Assembly (NCBI GenBank): GCA_011317545.1
Contig: WUJK01000009.1
Span: forward strand, 1,302,001 to 1,366,000
DNA from: Coniella vitis
Taxonomy: Eukaryota > Ascomycota > Sordariomycetes > Diaporthales > Schizoparmaceae
Reading direction: 5' to 3'
Length of the DNA: 64,000 nucleotides
The position numbers were made by a program, and so were the translations under genes. This document shows, one piece after another, positions 44,494 to 56,281 of the stretch; the first letter of the stretch is position 1; each line of letters begins with the position of its first letter. The notes under the pieces are model-generated. The model saw only the letters and a list, made by a program, of their open reading frames with translations, did no database searches and was not told the DNA's origin.

Positions 44494-44913
44494 ATGTCTT
44501 CCTCGCAAGAACGCAACCCGCGCAAGCAAAAGCAGCAGCAGACCTACGAGGAATCTGGCTCCGATGACTCGGGATCCGAGTCGCCATACGAGGCACCCCC
44601 ACCCAAGCGCTCGAACCGGCGCTCGCGCCAGCAGCGACAGGGCGGCGGACAACAACAACAACAACAGCCCAACAACCAGATGATGCAGCAGCAGCAGGGC
44701 GGGCCCCTCGGTGGGCTTGGCGGCCAGGCACTCGGCGGCGGCGTCCCCAACGCGCTCGGCGGGCTCGGTGGCCAGGCTCTGGGCCAGCAGCAGCAGGGCG
44801 GCGGCGGCGGCGGCAAGAGTGACACGCTGCGGCTGCGGTTGGACTTGAACTTGGATATTGAGATTACGCTCAAGGCCAAGATTCACGGTGATCTTGAGCT
44901 GGCTTTGCTGTAA
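44494..44913 (+). CDS. Gln/Gly-rich disordered protein, paralogue of the gene at 39908-40742
   Basis: Single open frame of 139 residues starting MSSSQERNPRKQKQQQ. The sequence is dominated by Gln runs, basic RR/KRS clusters, GGLGGQALGG repeats and a Gly run. The last 28 residues, starting LRLRLDLNLDIEITLKAKIHG, match the C-terminus of the paralogue at 39908, including the identical HGDLELALL end. The first 12 coding bases, ATGTCTTCCTCG, are identical to exon 1 of that paralogue, but here the frame runs on without the intron. GTAAGT again overlaps the stop codon (CTGTAAGT). A TTTCCAG about 60 bases downstream could close an intron that would swap the stop for a short tail. Function unknown. 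Confidence 0.68.
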   Translation: MSSSQERNPRKQKQQQTYEESGSDDSGSESPYEAPPPKRSNRRSRQQRQGGGQQQQQQPNNQMMQQQQGGPLGGLGGQALGGGVPNALGGLGGQALGQQQQGGGGGGKSDTLRLRLDLNLDIEITLKAKIHGDLELALL

Positions 44914-47900
44914 GTCACGAGAACCCCCTCTCCCCCATTCTCTTCTCCTTTGTGTTTTCTTGTCTTTGTTTCCAGTACAAGAGAGATACTCCTTTCCCGG
45001 TTTTTTTTTTTTAATTACTGAGAGGGTGATTCCTCTTGTCACTCCACGCTACTCCAAGTGGAGCGGGAGAACTTGGTTTCCCCAGTGTTCTCCGTTTTGA
45101 CCTCTCTTTTTCTCCTCGTTTCTTCTATTGTCATTCACCGTACAGGGGTGGAATAATCGCGACGAGAGAACACAACACTGCCCAGTCATTATCATCATGT
45201 TATGCGCAAACTACTCTATGTATTCGTTCTCGATTCTAAAAGGACGGATTAGGGATGTGTCGTAAAAAAAAAAGAACTACGTCATTACGGGGTGTTCGAG
45301 GACGGAGGCTAAATGGTCGAAAACAGTGAGACTTAAGAAAAAGAAAGAGAGAAAAAATCATGACATTATTTGGTCGGCTCGACGCACACCAGACAAGCCT
45401 CGCGACCAAAAAATGGAAAGAGTCGGATTGGGGACACGACAAGCTTCTTGTTTCTTGTTTTTTCTTTCTTTTCTTCCTATTTTTGTCTTTTTTATTCTTT
45501 CCTTGTTCCCATTTCCTTGGCTGCGCGCAGTGTTGTCCCGAGCGATTAGGCCGCCCTGTCGGAGGATGAGAAAAATCAAAACAAGACGACAGAAAGAGAA
45601 AAAAAGAATCGGGCAGAGTTGGACTAATTTCTTGGGACGCATTAGGAATTGAGAGGAAAAGAAAGAAGACAAAAAAGAAAGAAAAGAAGAAAAAAAAACA
45701 AGACAGGAAGATGTCCCTTCCTGGCAGGAGCGGAGGACAGTTACTTCGATTTTCTTTTCCCCTTTAATTTGGTGGTTGAAGGCGCTCACACGTTGAGGTT
45801 TTGTTCCTTTGTGGGTTTGTTTTGTTTTTATTTTATTTTAGCGGTGTTATACAAGGGGGATGCACTCAAGAGAGAATTTTCCGACGACTACGAAACCACC
45901 CTCATTGTGGGTTTTTTCTTCTCTTTTTTTCTTACCTCAACGCTATGTGGCGGGAGAGAATGACAGACAGAGGGACGACTTCTACGACCGGTTATGGAGA
46001 TACTTTTTTTTTTAACCAAAAATGTAATTTATACCAACACTTGCTATTGCGACTCAGAATGTGTTTTTTTTTGTTTTGCCAAACGGCCCGGCGAGTGTGA
46101 GCGGGGCAATCAAGACTTGTTGATGATGGTAAATGAGCTTGCAATAAATGCCAAATGGCTCACTCACTGCACGTGCGTTTGTTTCTCTCTGGGGATCCCG
46201 CAAAACTATGGCTCATCGGTCAAATCAACGAGATGTGTCTGTCGTGGCCACCCCCCCCCCTCATCCTTTCTTGCTGTGGCGTGGCCGTTGTGACCAAGCC
46301 TCTCTCTCTCTCACTCGTATATAGTAGTTATACTCACATGCCATCTTGGTTCTATCTTCTTATTGTTTCAAACGGAAAAAGAAAAGAAAGTTTCATGTGC
46401 CGGAATTGTCCGACTGGGGAAAACCACCACACCCCTCTCTCCCCAGTATGGATATGTGAAGCTTGCAAAAGAGCCCGCTGCAAACGTTTAGGCTTCTTTT
46501 CCCTTTTCATCCCACAAGGAAGGGGGGAAAAAAAGAGAGAGAGAGAGAGAAACAAGTTCACATATACTATGTAACCGCGGGAAGTTGACTGAGATGCACA
46601 ATGTGTTTGTATTGTATGAGAGACAGATTTTTCTTTTACACGAGGGAAAACAAAAAAGCCCGTGTTTGTGGTTTTGGGTGTCTTGGACCTCTCGCGCGCG
46701 CGCCCGAGACATACAAAGGACGTTGGTATGACATACTGTGAGTAAGTAGTACAAACGCTTTCTGGCGACATACCAAAGGCCTGACATGACCTCAAGAAGA
46801 CACCCGCTAGGCTCTTGTACGGAGTCATAGGTACGAGACTAGATAGAGTACGAAGCGACATATGTAATCATCGTACCATTCTCGGTCAAAGGATGGTCTT
46901 TTTTTTTATTATTTTTTTTAAAGGCCTTTGGTAGTAAATTCCTCTTCTACCCGTTAGTAGAGGCAAAAAAAAGAACGCGTGGGGTTGTTGCTAAGTCGTG
47001 GCATGCAAGGAGTAACCCGGTGGCCTGAAAACGCACACTCTTGGGACTCGAGACGACAACGAACACCTTTCTGTGCCGTTTCTCGTGGTTGCAGGGAACT
47101 GACTGACTTTGCCTTCTTGGCTTTTCGTGTTAGTACTATAGCCTCCGTCACTCTGGGCTCCACAGATGCCACGAACTGCTTTCCCGCTAGCCAGCTGTAG
47201 GATCCAAAATCAAGGCAGCGAAGGAGAGGATGGGGCGGGGTGTGGGGATAGAAACCACGTTCTTTTTGTTGACTTTTCTGGTTCAAGAAATACATTGATT
47301 TGTGCTCAAAGAGGAGGCAAAGGCCTGATGAAACATCCATCCAGATAACCAAGGATCACAGTATGTATGTAGTACTTTTCATCCACTTGTTTTTCATATA
47401 TATATATATATATATATATTCTTTCTTTTCTTCCTTGGCCATTGTGCAGAGACAATTGTTTCTTGCAGGCTCTGCATCTGGCCGGCGCTTATGTACAGGA
47501 TTCTCGTCCGTCTACTACAGTGGACTCGCGTAGAGATTGGCGACCGCATGAGGCCGTGATGGGACGTCAACCCTGGGAGACGACAACCGTATATGTTTTT
47601 TTGGTGAATCATGGTGTAAGTGGCGTTCCGGTTCAACCACGCTTCAACTATGGGTTCAGATGTAATTTTTGGACTCTATCTATCGGCGGCAGAGATGAGA
47701 TGCAGGTACTATAGTACGCGTATCTGGAAAGAGAGAAATACAAGAAGATAGAAGAAGATGGTTGACCTGAGCATTACTATGTACCAGTTCCGAATATCAT
47801 CAAACCGCAGGTGCTGTGTGCTGGGCAGCACCATGTCTAGTGCTGCGGGGAACATCCATGCTTTCAGTACATACTCGGTACATGATACATACTTCAGGTT

Positions 47901-49611
47901 CCTTTGGTACAGCACCTTCCTTTCTGCTGCATCTGCCAGCGCCCGCCGGACTACCGTTCCTCATCTCATGAACCGCGGCCTGCGGATGAGGCTGATGGTT
48001 TCTCAGCTCGCCGTTGGATTTAACATTCACAGTAGGTTGTTACAAGTATCCACCATCTCCTTTCAGATCTGTATTGCCCAGACTTGATTTAACAGACTTT
48101 GCAGATCTTTTTGGTCTTTTGACCAGACCAATTACTTGCATCGGCTATGCAGAGCACTGGCCAGAGTGAGTTGGCCCAAGTACTTGCCTAGGAAGTCCTA
48201 CTACGTACCCGCCTTGAAAGTACATGACAGAGCAAGCCAAGCAAGTATCTGGAAACGCTAATAAGACTTTGGGGACGGGCGATGGCGTGCATGACGGCCC
48301 CACAAAACGGCCATTCGCAACTCTTCAGCACCTTCTTGGTCATTGCGCCTGCCTCCTTCCCAGATCTCCACCTTCAGCAGCCTGGGAAGTCCCCCGTTGC
48401 TAGACTTGCCTCTTCAGCTTCCCCTCCCAAAGAAGAATCTTTCCCGTCGCTTTTCGCAGTCTCTTGCAGCAAACCCAAGAACACCCAACCACACCATCGC
48501 GCGTCACCCCGCTCCACCTCCCTGACGCCACGCCGGCACGACTGTCCGTCCAGCGAGTTGCCAGCAACACAACTTTGTCAACTTGATGAGGTTGCCAGCC
48601 TGCCAGCTTGCCAGTGACAACAGCTCACCGTGGGCGATCCATGACCGTCGCACCCACACGGTAGCGATCTACAATGAAGCGATAACCGCGGCGTGCGCAT
48701 CCCACTACATACTGAGTGATTCACAACCCCCAAAGCCCCGGCCGTTGAACTCTAAGCGGGCCAAACCCTTCGCCAGTGACAATACGTGGCCATACCTTTA
48801 CCTATCTCGAGCCCCTCACCAGCCACCTCTGCTCGGCTCGTTTCTCTCCTGGGATGAACCTGTGCAATGGCGACTGTGACAGCGGTTTGCACTTGCCATC
48901 ATCCAATTGCCAAGGGACAGCGCAACAGCGCCGGTACTTTTAGCGCAGAACGCCGGCGTCAATTCGTCTTCTTGCGTCAGCTCCAACTGTCATGCGGAGA
49001 CCCGCCTTCAAGTACCTAGGTATCAGCGGGAGGGTCGCGGCTTGAGACGCTGTCATTGGTAGACTGCAAAAAGGTGGGCTCTTTGGTGGGTCCAAAGCAG
49101 GTTTCCCAGGCCCAGAGGCTGTTCCAGACTGCAAGAGGCTGCTCTGGCAACGAGGAACAGGCAGGTGATGTCATCTGACAGCTTTTTGAATAGTAGCTCT
49201 GAAACACAGAGCCTCTCTCTGTTGTTTGGCTCCCCCCCCCCGACAGGACATGGGCGTTCCTGTATCCTACATCCTGGTGTTTTGCCCACACTCCTTCCTC
49301 GCATCACCACAAGTACCTGGACGTATACACGATACTATGTAGCAACCGCTCGCTGTCCCCTTGTACCAACAGTGCCTGCATACACGCCGCCTTCCACTGA
49401 CGTATCTTGGGCCACGCCTCTGCATCTGTCCCTAGCCGCCAGACGCGTCTCTTGCCCTTGCAGTACCGAGAGCACACGCGCCTGTCCAGCCTGCTCGCCT
49501 CCGATTGATTGTTACATAGTAGAGGGTTCTACACAAGCCCCACCCTGCTGTCATACTCGTTCGACCATATCAAAAGTATCAGCGCGTGGCCGCCGGCTTG
49601 TGCATCAATCT
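44914..49611. other. Gene-poor spacer of 4.7 kb
   Basis: Rich in T and A homopolymers (45000-46100), a (TA)n run at 47396-47419, C-homopolymers near 46250 and 49232, and TACTATGTA or its complement at 46565, 47775, 49333 and 49513. No supported gene is seen. The right end is the promoter of the DUF3659 gene. Confidence 0.5.
47396..47419. repeat. (TA)n microsatellite
   Basis: About twelve TA dinucleotides. Confidence 0.95.
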
Positions 49612-50733
49612 ATGCCCGACATCAAAGCCTCCCATCAGGGCACCCTGCGAGGCTCTGTCATGCTTCCCGTCGAACCAGCCTCCGATGCTGAGGCGGACTA
49701 CAAGACGGCATTGTCCGACGTGGACAGTGACAACGGCAGTGCTGCTGGCAGGGCCCAATCCAGCAGCCAGCACCAACAAAAGCAACATCACGGAACGGAC
49801 GATGCTGATGAGGACATGGAGGTCGAGGAACTTCCAGACGACCACGATGGCGGAAAGCAAAGCGTCAGACCCCCCAAGGTCAATCTGAAGAAAAAGACGC
49901 CCAGTGACAGCCCGGCATATGTCGCACCAATACCAAAGATTCCCAGCATACCCTCTATACCACCTGTGCCGTCCTCCAGAGACCAACCCACTCCCTCGCG
50001 CAAACAAGCAGCAGCAGCAGCAGCAGCACCGCCCAGGAAACCCCCTGTGCACGAAGTTCCCAAGAGCCATCTTGTCGGCAAAAGGATCGACGACTTTGGG
50101 GATATTGTGGACGACGACGGAAATGTGCTGGGGCGCGTGGAAGGGGACCTGCCGTCCATGGTTGGGCGCACGATAGCAAACGCGAGAGGCGACGTGCTCG
50201 GGGATGACGGTGAGCTTTTGGGCTATGTAGCAGCTGTCGGGGCTGGTGAAGAAGGCCAGGCCAAGACAAAACAAACCGAGGTACCTACTTGGAGTCTGTC
50301 AGAGGTCATGCAGGCAATGGCCGCTGCCGGCAAAGGACCGGGCGGGTTGCGGGTTGACCCTTTTGGCAACATCCTGGACGCAGATGGCAACACTGTCGGA
50401 TCGTTTCATGATAACATCTCGGGCTTTGGCAAAAAGGCTGCCGCAGCCGCTCAACATGCTTCACATGGTGAGGGCGAAGCGAGCAGCTCAAGGGACGCAT
50501 CTGAACACAACCAACAAGCGCAAAGAGAGGCGGGCAAGGCCGAGGCGCCGGCGTCCCAGTCAAGGCCGAAGGAGAATGCCCAGAGTTACCGGAAAGAAGA
50601 TCCGGCATTGAGCCCATCGGACATTTTCCTAGATGTCAAGTCCACCAGGGAAGGCATCCAGCTCACGATACGCATACCTACAGTGTTCAACAGCGCGGGT
50701 GAGCCGCGGCAACCCAAGATCGTGTTTGAGTGA
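49612..50733 (+). CDS. DUF3659 (PF12396-like) protein, short form
   Basis: Single-exon protein of 373 residues from the ATG at 49612 (MPDIKASHQG). The ATG at 49662 (MLPVEPASDAEADYK) is an alternative start. Open frame continues upstream, but that part has no protein-like character. One full DUF3659 unit spans about residues 153-207 (GKRIDDFGDIVDDDGNVLGR to GDVLGDDGELLGYV). A partial second unit lies at about 243-267 (GGLRVDPFGNILDADGNTVG). An acidic N-terminal region, a Pro-rich stretch (IPKIPSIPSIPPVP) and an Ala run precede it. The C-terminus FLDVKSTREGIQLTIRIP is ordered-looking. DUF3659 repeats alternate a G-x-V-D-x-D/G-G-N-V core and are found in fungal multi-repeat proteins of unknown role, sometimes called LEA-like. 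It shares the domain with its downstream neighbour on the same strand, suggesting local duplication. Confidence 0.78.
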   Translation: MPDIKASHQGTLRGSVMLPVEPASDAEADYKTALSDVDSDNGSAAGRAQSSSQHQQKQHHGTDDADEDMEVEELPDDHDGGKQSVRPPKVNLKKKTPSDSPAYVAPIPKIPSIPSIPPVPSSRDQPTPSRKQAAAAAAAPPRKPPVHEVPKSHLVGKRIDDFGDIVDDDGNVLGRVEGDLPSMVGRTIANARGDVLGDDGELLGYVAAVGAGEEGQAKTKQTEVPTWSLSEVMQAMAAAGKGPGGLRVDPFGNILDADGNTVGSFHDNISGFGKKAAAAAQHASHGEGEASSSRDASEHNQQAQREAGKAEAPASQSRPKENAQSYRKEDPALSPSDIFLDVKSTREGIQLTIRIPTVFNSAGEPRQPKIVFE

Positions 50734-51160
50734 AAAGAAAAAAAGTCAGGTCATGGCGGACCTGCAGGAGAGACGGACAGATGAGGTGGTGGCCAGGGAA
50801 CCCATTCGGAGGTTTTGTTTCTTAATTTTTTAATGTACACGCACATGTGGTAAATCTGTGTGGGATGTTGGTGTTGTGGATGCAACAGTCGTGAGACAAA
50901 GAAAGCTAGGCATGTATTTTGTACGCTTGTACTATGTACCATAGTTTGCATAAAGCATGTACATAGTATGTTTGCGCGGTACTCTGTACATATAACTACT
51001 TCTACAGAATGTACTTCAGAAGCCGGGGCACACAAGAAGGGAAAAAGGAATCAGGGTCCTTGTGGCTTATTCTGGAAAGTCCATGACTGCACGGCCGAAA
51101 CGGAGAGAAACGAGACCCCTAGCAATACAGCAAGTTGCTTGTTTCGAAGAATACAAAATG

Positions 51161-51195
<35 letters not shown>

Positions 51196-52823
51196 ACAAC
51201 ACAGAAACAGGTTTCCGGGTTCGCATCTCCACCAGTTTCCATGCCTCCGAGAAGAAGTTCGGCCGGCCAGGCAGACGAGGGGCTGGCTGCATGACGTACA
51301 ATCACCCGGCTGCGAAAAAGACAATTCTTTTGGGCCGGAGAATCACGACCAATACCTAGTCAGCTACATAGTAGTCCAGATGTGTGTATGTACTTGATAC
51401 CATGAGCCCAAAGAAGCATGCACACGTCGAGACAAGCACTTTGGGGGCTGGCAGAGCGGGATGAGGTTGGCAGCGACACAGAGAGCTGCGCCGATCAGTG
51501 CAACACTGACAAGCAGACAAGCCAGCAACAACACAAAAGCAAAAGGATCGACAAGAGGGGTGCAAGAAAAAAGGTGGACGGGCCACCGTCTTGAGTGGCT
51601 GGCCAGGCTAGCCTGGAAGCCCACTGCGTTCATTCTTGTGTCAACCTTCGCCACAGCAGGCTAGACCGTCCAAGCCACACCTGGACAATAACCTGTTTGG
51701 CCCCTCTCTCCAGCTGCCAGCGGCCGGGGCTATGTACTGTGCACAGTGTGCTTTGTACACAGGCACAGTACTCCCTTGCAAAAGCTGCATCCGTCTCACA
51801 ATTTCGCCATTGGCCAATCATCTTACACACTTCTCTGCTGGCTTTTTCTGCAGGACACTCGAGTTCTTCTGGGGGATTCACATCGAAAAACAACTCCAGT
51901 ACCGTGACGATACAGTAAGTCATGTACAGTACTAAGTACTCGATCCTCTGGGACCTGGCCCCGAAAAAAGAAAGCATCTTTTTTCCCCAGACCGAGAGAA
52001 GACAGGGTAGCTGGCTGAACGGCTACTACTATGACAGAGTTCATCTTTTTCCACACCCCTCCCCCTTGTGCGCCACTGGACAACCATTACTATGTACATG
52101 GCATCTGGGGCACTCGATACCATACCAGAGAGCACACGCGTTGCCGCGGTCTTGTCCCATCTGTACTTTACTTATCCTACAATGAAGTCATCCTGGAACC
52201 CAAGAGCCCTGGCCAACCTGCACGCTCGCCAAGTCTGTCTCCCTCGTACTGCAGCAGTCACTTTGCAGCCAGATGTTTGTGCTGGACCCCCGTGACGATC
52301 GACATGCTCATTGCTGTGGCTTGTGACGTAAAGCTGGTGTTGCTTTCTCTGGACACCAGCCGCTGATGACGTGCCCTGTGAGCAACTGAGGCGGCGTCGT
52401 CGACAGCTTGCTACACCCCCCATCTGTAGTGGGACAAGTAAGTGTAGACGCAATGGCACATCCAGGGTCCATGTTCGTGGAGGACGAGGTGGGATATAAG
52501 CTGCCTCTGCGCTGTGGCAGCCTCGTATCAGCACTCCTTCATGACCGTTTTTCTCACCATCACAAGAACACATTCATCCTACAAGAACTCTCAAACAGCT
52601 CAGCTAGTCCTACTACCTTCTTCAGGACTTTCTTACCACATTACTCTTTCCCTCTTCCTTTTTTTTTTTTGGAGACAACGCCTGCACACAAAATCTTCTA
52701 TACCCCATTAGCGATATTGCCATTACAGCGCCAACAAAAATCTCACCTTAAGCCCATTGTTTCCTCCTTTTTGCTTCTTAAGCTTACCGAGTCACGAAAA
52801 CATTCACCATTGCTATCATCAAT
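50734..52823. other. Upstream region of the large DUF3659 gene
   Basis: 2.1 kb with TACTATGTA or its complement at 50930, 50960, 51365 and 52088 and an (AG)n run at 51165-51194. A pyrimidine-rich stretch precedes the start codon. No gene is seen. Confidence 0.5.
51165..51194. repeat. (AG)n microsatellite
   Basis: About fifteen AG dinucleotides. Confidence 0.95.
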
Positions 52824-55800
52824 ATGGCCGATTCAAACCCACCTGGAGGCTGGCCTTGGGGCAAGAACAAGCCCGGCGGTGACTCGGCGCAGGCCGCTTC
52901 CGAGGTTGCATCCGGCGCCCAATCCCAGATCCACGAGTCGGGCGAGCAGCAGTCGGAGCACGGCGGCTCGCAGCAGCAGCCCCAACAGTCGTCGCCCATC
53001 CGCCTGAAGGACGACACCGCCTCGCAGGCCACCCAGTCGCGCGCCTCGGCCATGCGCGGCCCCGAGTCCGTCAGCGGCAACAAGTCGGTCAAGTACGAGG
53101 ACGAGCAGCAGCAGCAGCAGCAGCAGCCGCCCGTGTCCGTGCAGGGCCCCGGCTCCAACCGCAGCTTCAGCCGCACCGGCAAGGACCCCTCGGTCCAGTC
53201 GGAGGCCAACGAGGGCGCCGAGGGCGCCGAGTCCGTGACGGAGAAGGCCACCTCCAACAAGGGGGCCGGCGGCGACGACGAGCCTGAGGACGAGGGCAAG
53301 GACCTGAGCGAGCCCAGCGAGCACGCGGCTGCTGCTGCTGCCAACCAGAGCGAGAGGTCGCAGTCCCAGGCTGGCGGCGACCAGTCGGAGGCGGGTGACC
53401 CCCGCTCGGAGCGTTCTGCATCCCAGACGGGTGACCGTTCGGAGCGCTCCCAGTCTCGTGGCCAGTCCCAGACGGGCGACCGCTCGGAGCGCTCTCAGTC
53501 TCAGACCGGCGACCGCACCGAGGCATCGCAGTCTGGCGTCCCGTCCCAGGCGGGCGACCAAACTGACAAGTCGCAGACGCGCTCCGGAATCGGCAGCTTC
53601 TTCTCTGGAGCCAAGAACGCCGTCTCTTCGCTGGGTGGCAGCGGCACCAAGACCAACGCCAGCGGCACGGAGCTGCCCGACTCGGTGCGCGAGCTGCAGC
53701 AGCTGCAGAGCCAGGGCGGCGGCGAGAACCTGACGCTGCCCGGCGGCGAGGACGACGAGACCAAGACGAGCACCGAGGAGGTCACGCCCGACGAGACGCC
53801 CGAGGCCGACCAGCAGAGCGAGACCGCCACGTGGGGCCACACCACCACTGCCAAGCAGACGCGCGGCGGCTTTACGGAGGGAGGGTTTACCGAAGGTGAG
53901 GGACTGCCCGACAGCGACGAGCTGCGGCCCGACGATTCGATCACCCATGCAGCTGACAACTCGCGTCTTCGACTAGACCAAGAAGATGAAGAAGAAGAGG
54001 TCAAGACGCCACAGGCAGAGGGCCAGACGGAGGCTCCCACTGAGGGCCAGACTGGCTACACCGAGGGCCAGACGGAGGCTCCCACCGAGGGCCAGACTGG
54101 CTACACCGAGGGTCAGACGGAGTTTACCGAGGGCCAGACGGAGGCCCAAGGTACGCAGTCCGAGGTCCCCACCAGCCAGATCCCCGAGAGCGAGCGCGAC
54201 CAACTGCCCGAGGGTGTCAGCGAGGGCCAGGAACTCCCCGAGGGCGCTGAGGGCGAGCAACAGCTGCCTGAAGGTGCCGAAGGCGAGCAGCAGCTCCCCG
54301 AGGGCGCCGAGGGCCAGCAGCAACTGCCTGAAGGTGCCGAGGGCGAGCAACAGCTCCCTGAGGGCGTCGAGGGTCAGCAAGGCCCTGTTGGCGATGATCA
54401 ACAGACTGTGCTCACCTCTGCTACTGGCTACGAGACCAACACGACTGCCGAGGCCGCCGAGGTGGACTACTCCATCCTCAAGGGCGCCAAGGTCAACAAG
54501 CTGGGCTACGTTGTCAATGACAAGGGCCAGGCTATTGGCCGCATCACCGCCGGCATCATGTCTCGCCTGATTGGCCGCAAGTGCGACGAGAATGGTATCA
54601 TTTGGAACGACAGCGGCAAGGAGATCGGCCGCGCCGAGCCCATCCCCGACAACGAGCTGCAGGACCTGCTCGCCCCCAAGCCCTTTGAATCGTTCGAGGG
54701 TAACACCATCGACGCCAAGGGCTGGGTCACCTGGCAGGGCCAGACGGTCGGCAAGGTCATTGAGGGAGACATCAAGCAGCTGCAGGGCAAGACTGTTGAC
54801 CCTGACGGCGAAATCCTCGACAAGGCCGGCAATGTGATTGGCAAGGCTGAGCGCTACGAAGAGCCCGAAGAGGAGGTTCCTGAGGAGGAGGCTCCCATCG
54901 ACCTGTCTGCCCTGGCTGGCAAGCGTGTCAACAAGGCTGGCAACGTTGTCGACTCCAACGGCGTCATCTACGGTCGCGTCGTGGACGGCAACCTGCAAAA
55001 CATGATCGGCCGCATGTGCAACAAGAACGGCGAGATTGTCAGCGAGTCCGGCGATGTTTTGGGCCATGCTGAGCTGGTGAGCGAGGGCGAGCGTGAAGGT
55101 TCCAAGGAAGGTCCCTTCGCCGAGCTCTCTGGCTTGACTGTTGCCAAGGACGGCACCGTCGTCACCCCCAGCGGCGATATAGTCGGTCGCCTGGTCAAGG
55201 GCGACCCCAAGATCCTCGCTGGTCGTCCCGTCGATGAGGATGGTGATATTCTCGACCGCAACGGCAATGTTCTCGGTCATGCCGAGCGCTGGGAGCCCGA
55301 GCCTGAGCCTGAGGTTGAGAAGGAGAAGGGTCCATTGGCTGGCCTGAAGGTCAACAACGACGGCAATGTCGTTGACAAGAACGGCAACATTGTTGCCAAG
55401 CTGACGAGTGGTGACCCCCACATCTGTGCCGGCAAGGAGATTGACGACGATGGCGATGTCATCAACTCCAAGGGCATGACTGTCGGCCACGTCAACCTGC
55501 TCTCTGAAATCCAGGAGGAGGAGCCCGAGGAGGAGGAAGTCGAGTCCGAGGAGGCCAAGGCGGAGCGTCTGCAAAAGGAGCAGGACAAGAAGCTGGCCAT
55601 CCAAATGTCCATAGCGCTCGAGCAGTGCCTCGACAAGATCAAGCCCATCTGCAAGATGATTACCAACCGCATCCAGGTTGAGGAGGCCAAGCCCGAGGAC
55701 GAACGTGACGAAGAGGCTCTTGTGAAGGAGGTGCGCCCGCTGATTGAGGAGGGTAGTAACATCCTGCGTGAGGCCCACGGTGTCATTCGTGGCTTGGATC

Positions 55801-56281
55801 CCGATGGCCACATTCAGGCCAATGCCAAGCACAAGACTGGTACTCGCGAAGCTTCGCCTGAGGAGTTCCACCTTGCTGATGTCATTAAGGAGGTATGTAT
55901 TTTTGATCCGACTTCCCATCCTAGCATAAATATCCTTGTTTGTGGAAAACAATGTATATATATATATACTAACTTACCTCCTCCTAGCTCACCGAGCACG
56001 TTACCGAGACCATCGAGGACGCCAAGCGCAAGCTCGAGGGCATGCCTCACGCCAAGAAGGAGCTCAACCCTCTCTGGGGTCTGCTGGGCGAGCCTCTGTT
56101 CCAGATCATTGCTGCCGTCGGCTTGCTGCTGACTGGTGTGCTGGGCATTGTCGGTCGCTTGCTCCAGGGTTTGGGTCTCGGCGGTATTCTCGACGGTCTG
56201 TTGGGTACCTTGGGCCTGAACAAGTTGCTTGACAGCCTAGGCCTGGGCTCTATCCTGGGCGGTGGTAAGAAGAAGAAATAA
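52824..56281 (+). CDS. Large DUF3659 repeat protein (LEA-like), five domain copies
   Basis: Two exons, 52824-55892 and 55988-56281, give 1120 residues. The intron is GTATGT...CCTAG. Residues 1 to about 545 are disordered and hydrophilic, with three repeat types: RSERSQSQTGD (about 175-250), EGQTEAPTEGQTGYT (about 400-440) and LPEGAEGEQQ (about 470-515). Five DUF3659 units of about 56 residues start near 551, 622, 697, 767 and 838, each with a GxxVxxxGxVVxxxGxxxGR half and a GxxxxxxGxIxxxxGxxxGxAE half. A Glu-rich coiled-coil-like segment (about 890-1010) follows. The C-terminus is a glycine/leucine-rich hydrophobic stretch (LFQIIAAVGLLLTGVLGIVG and repeats of GLGGIL) ending GGGKKKK, which may associate with membranes. 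The function of the family is unknown. Strong G/C-ending codon use makes long spurious antisense frames over it. Confidence 0.9.

Noticed and set aside
49165..49611. In-frame N-terminal extension of the short DUF3659 gene
   Set aside because: Cys/Pro-rich and unlike the acidic start expected. It contains two TACTATGTA-type words found otherwise only in non-coding DNA.
52833..53948. 371-codon open frame on the minus strand
   Set aside because: Antisense shadow of the repetitive N-terminus of the large DUF3659 gene.
53973..55952. 659-codon open frame on the minus strand
   Set aside because: It lies antisense to the DUF3659 repeats, is Leu-rich with no domain, and follows from strong G/C-ending codon use in the sense gene.
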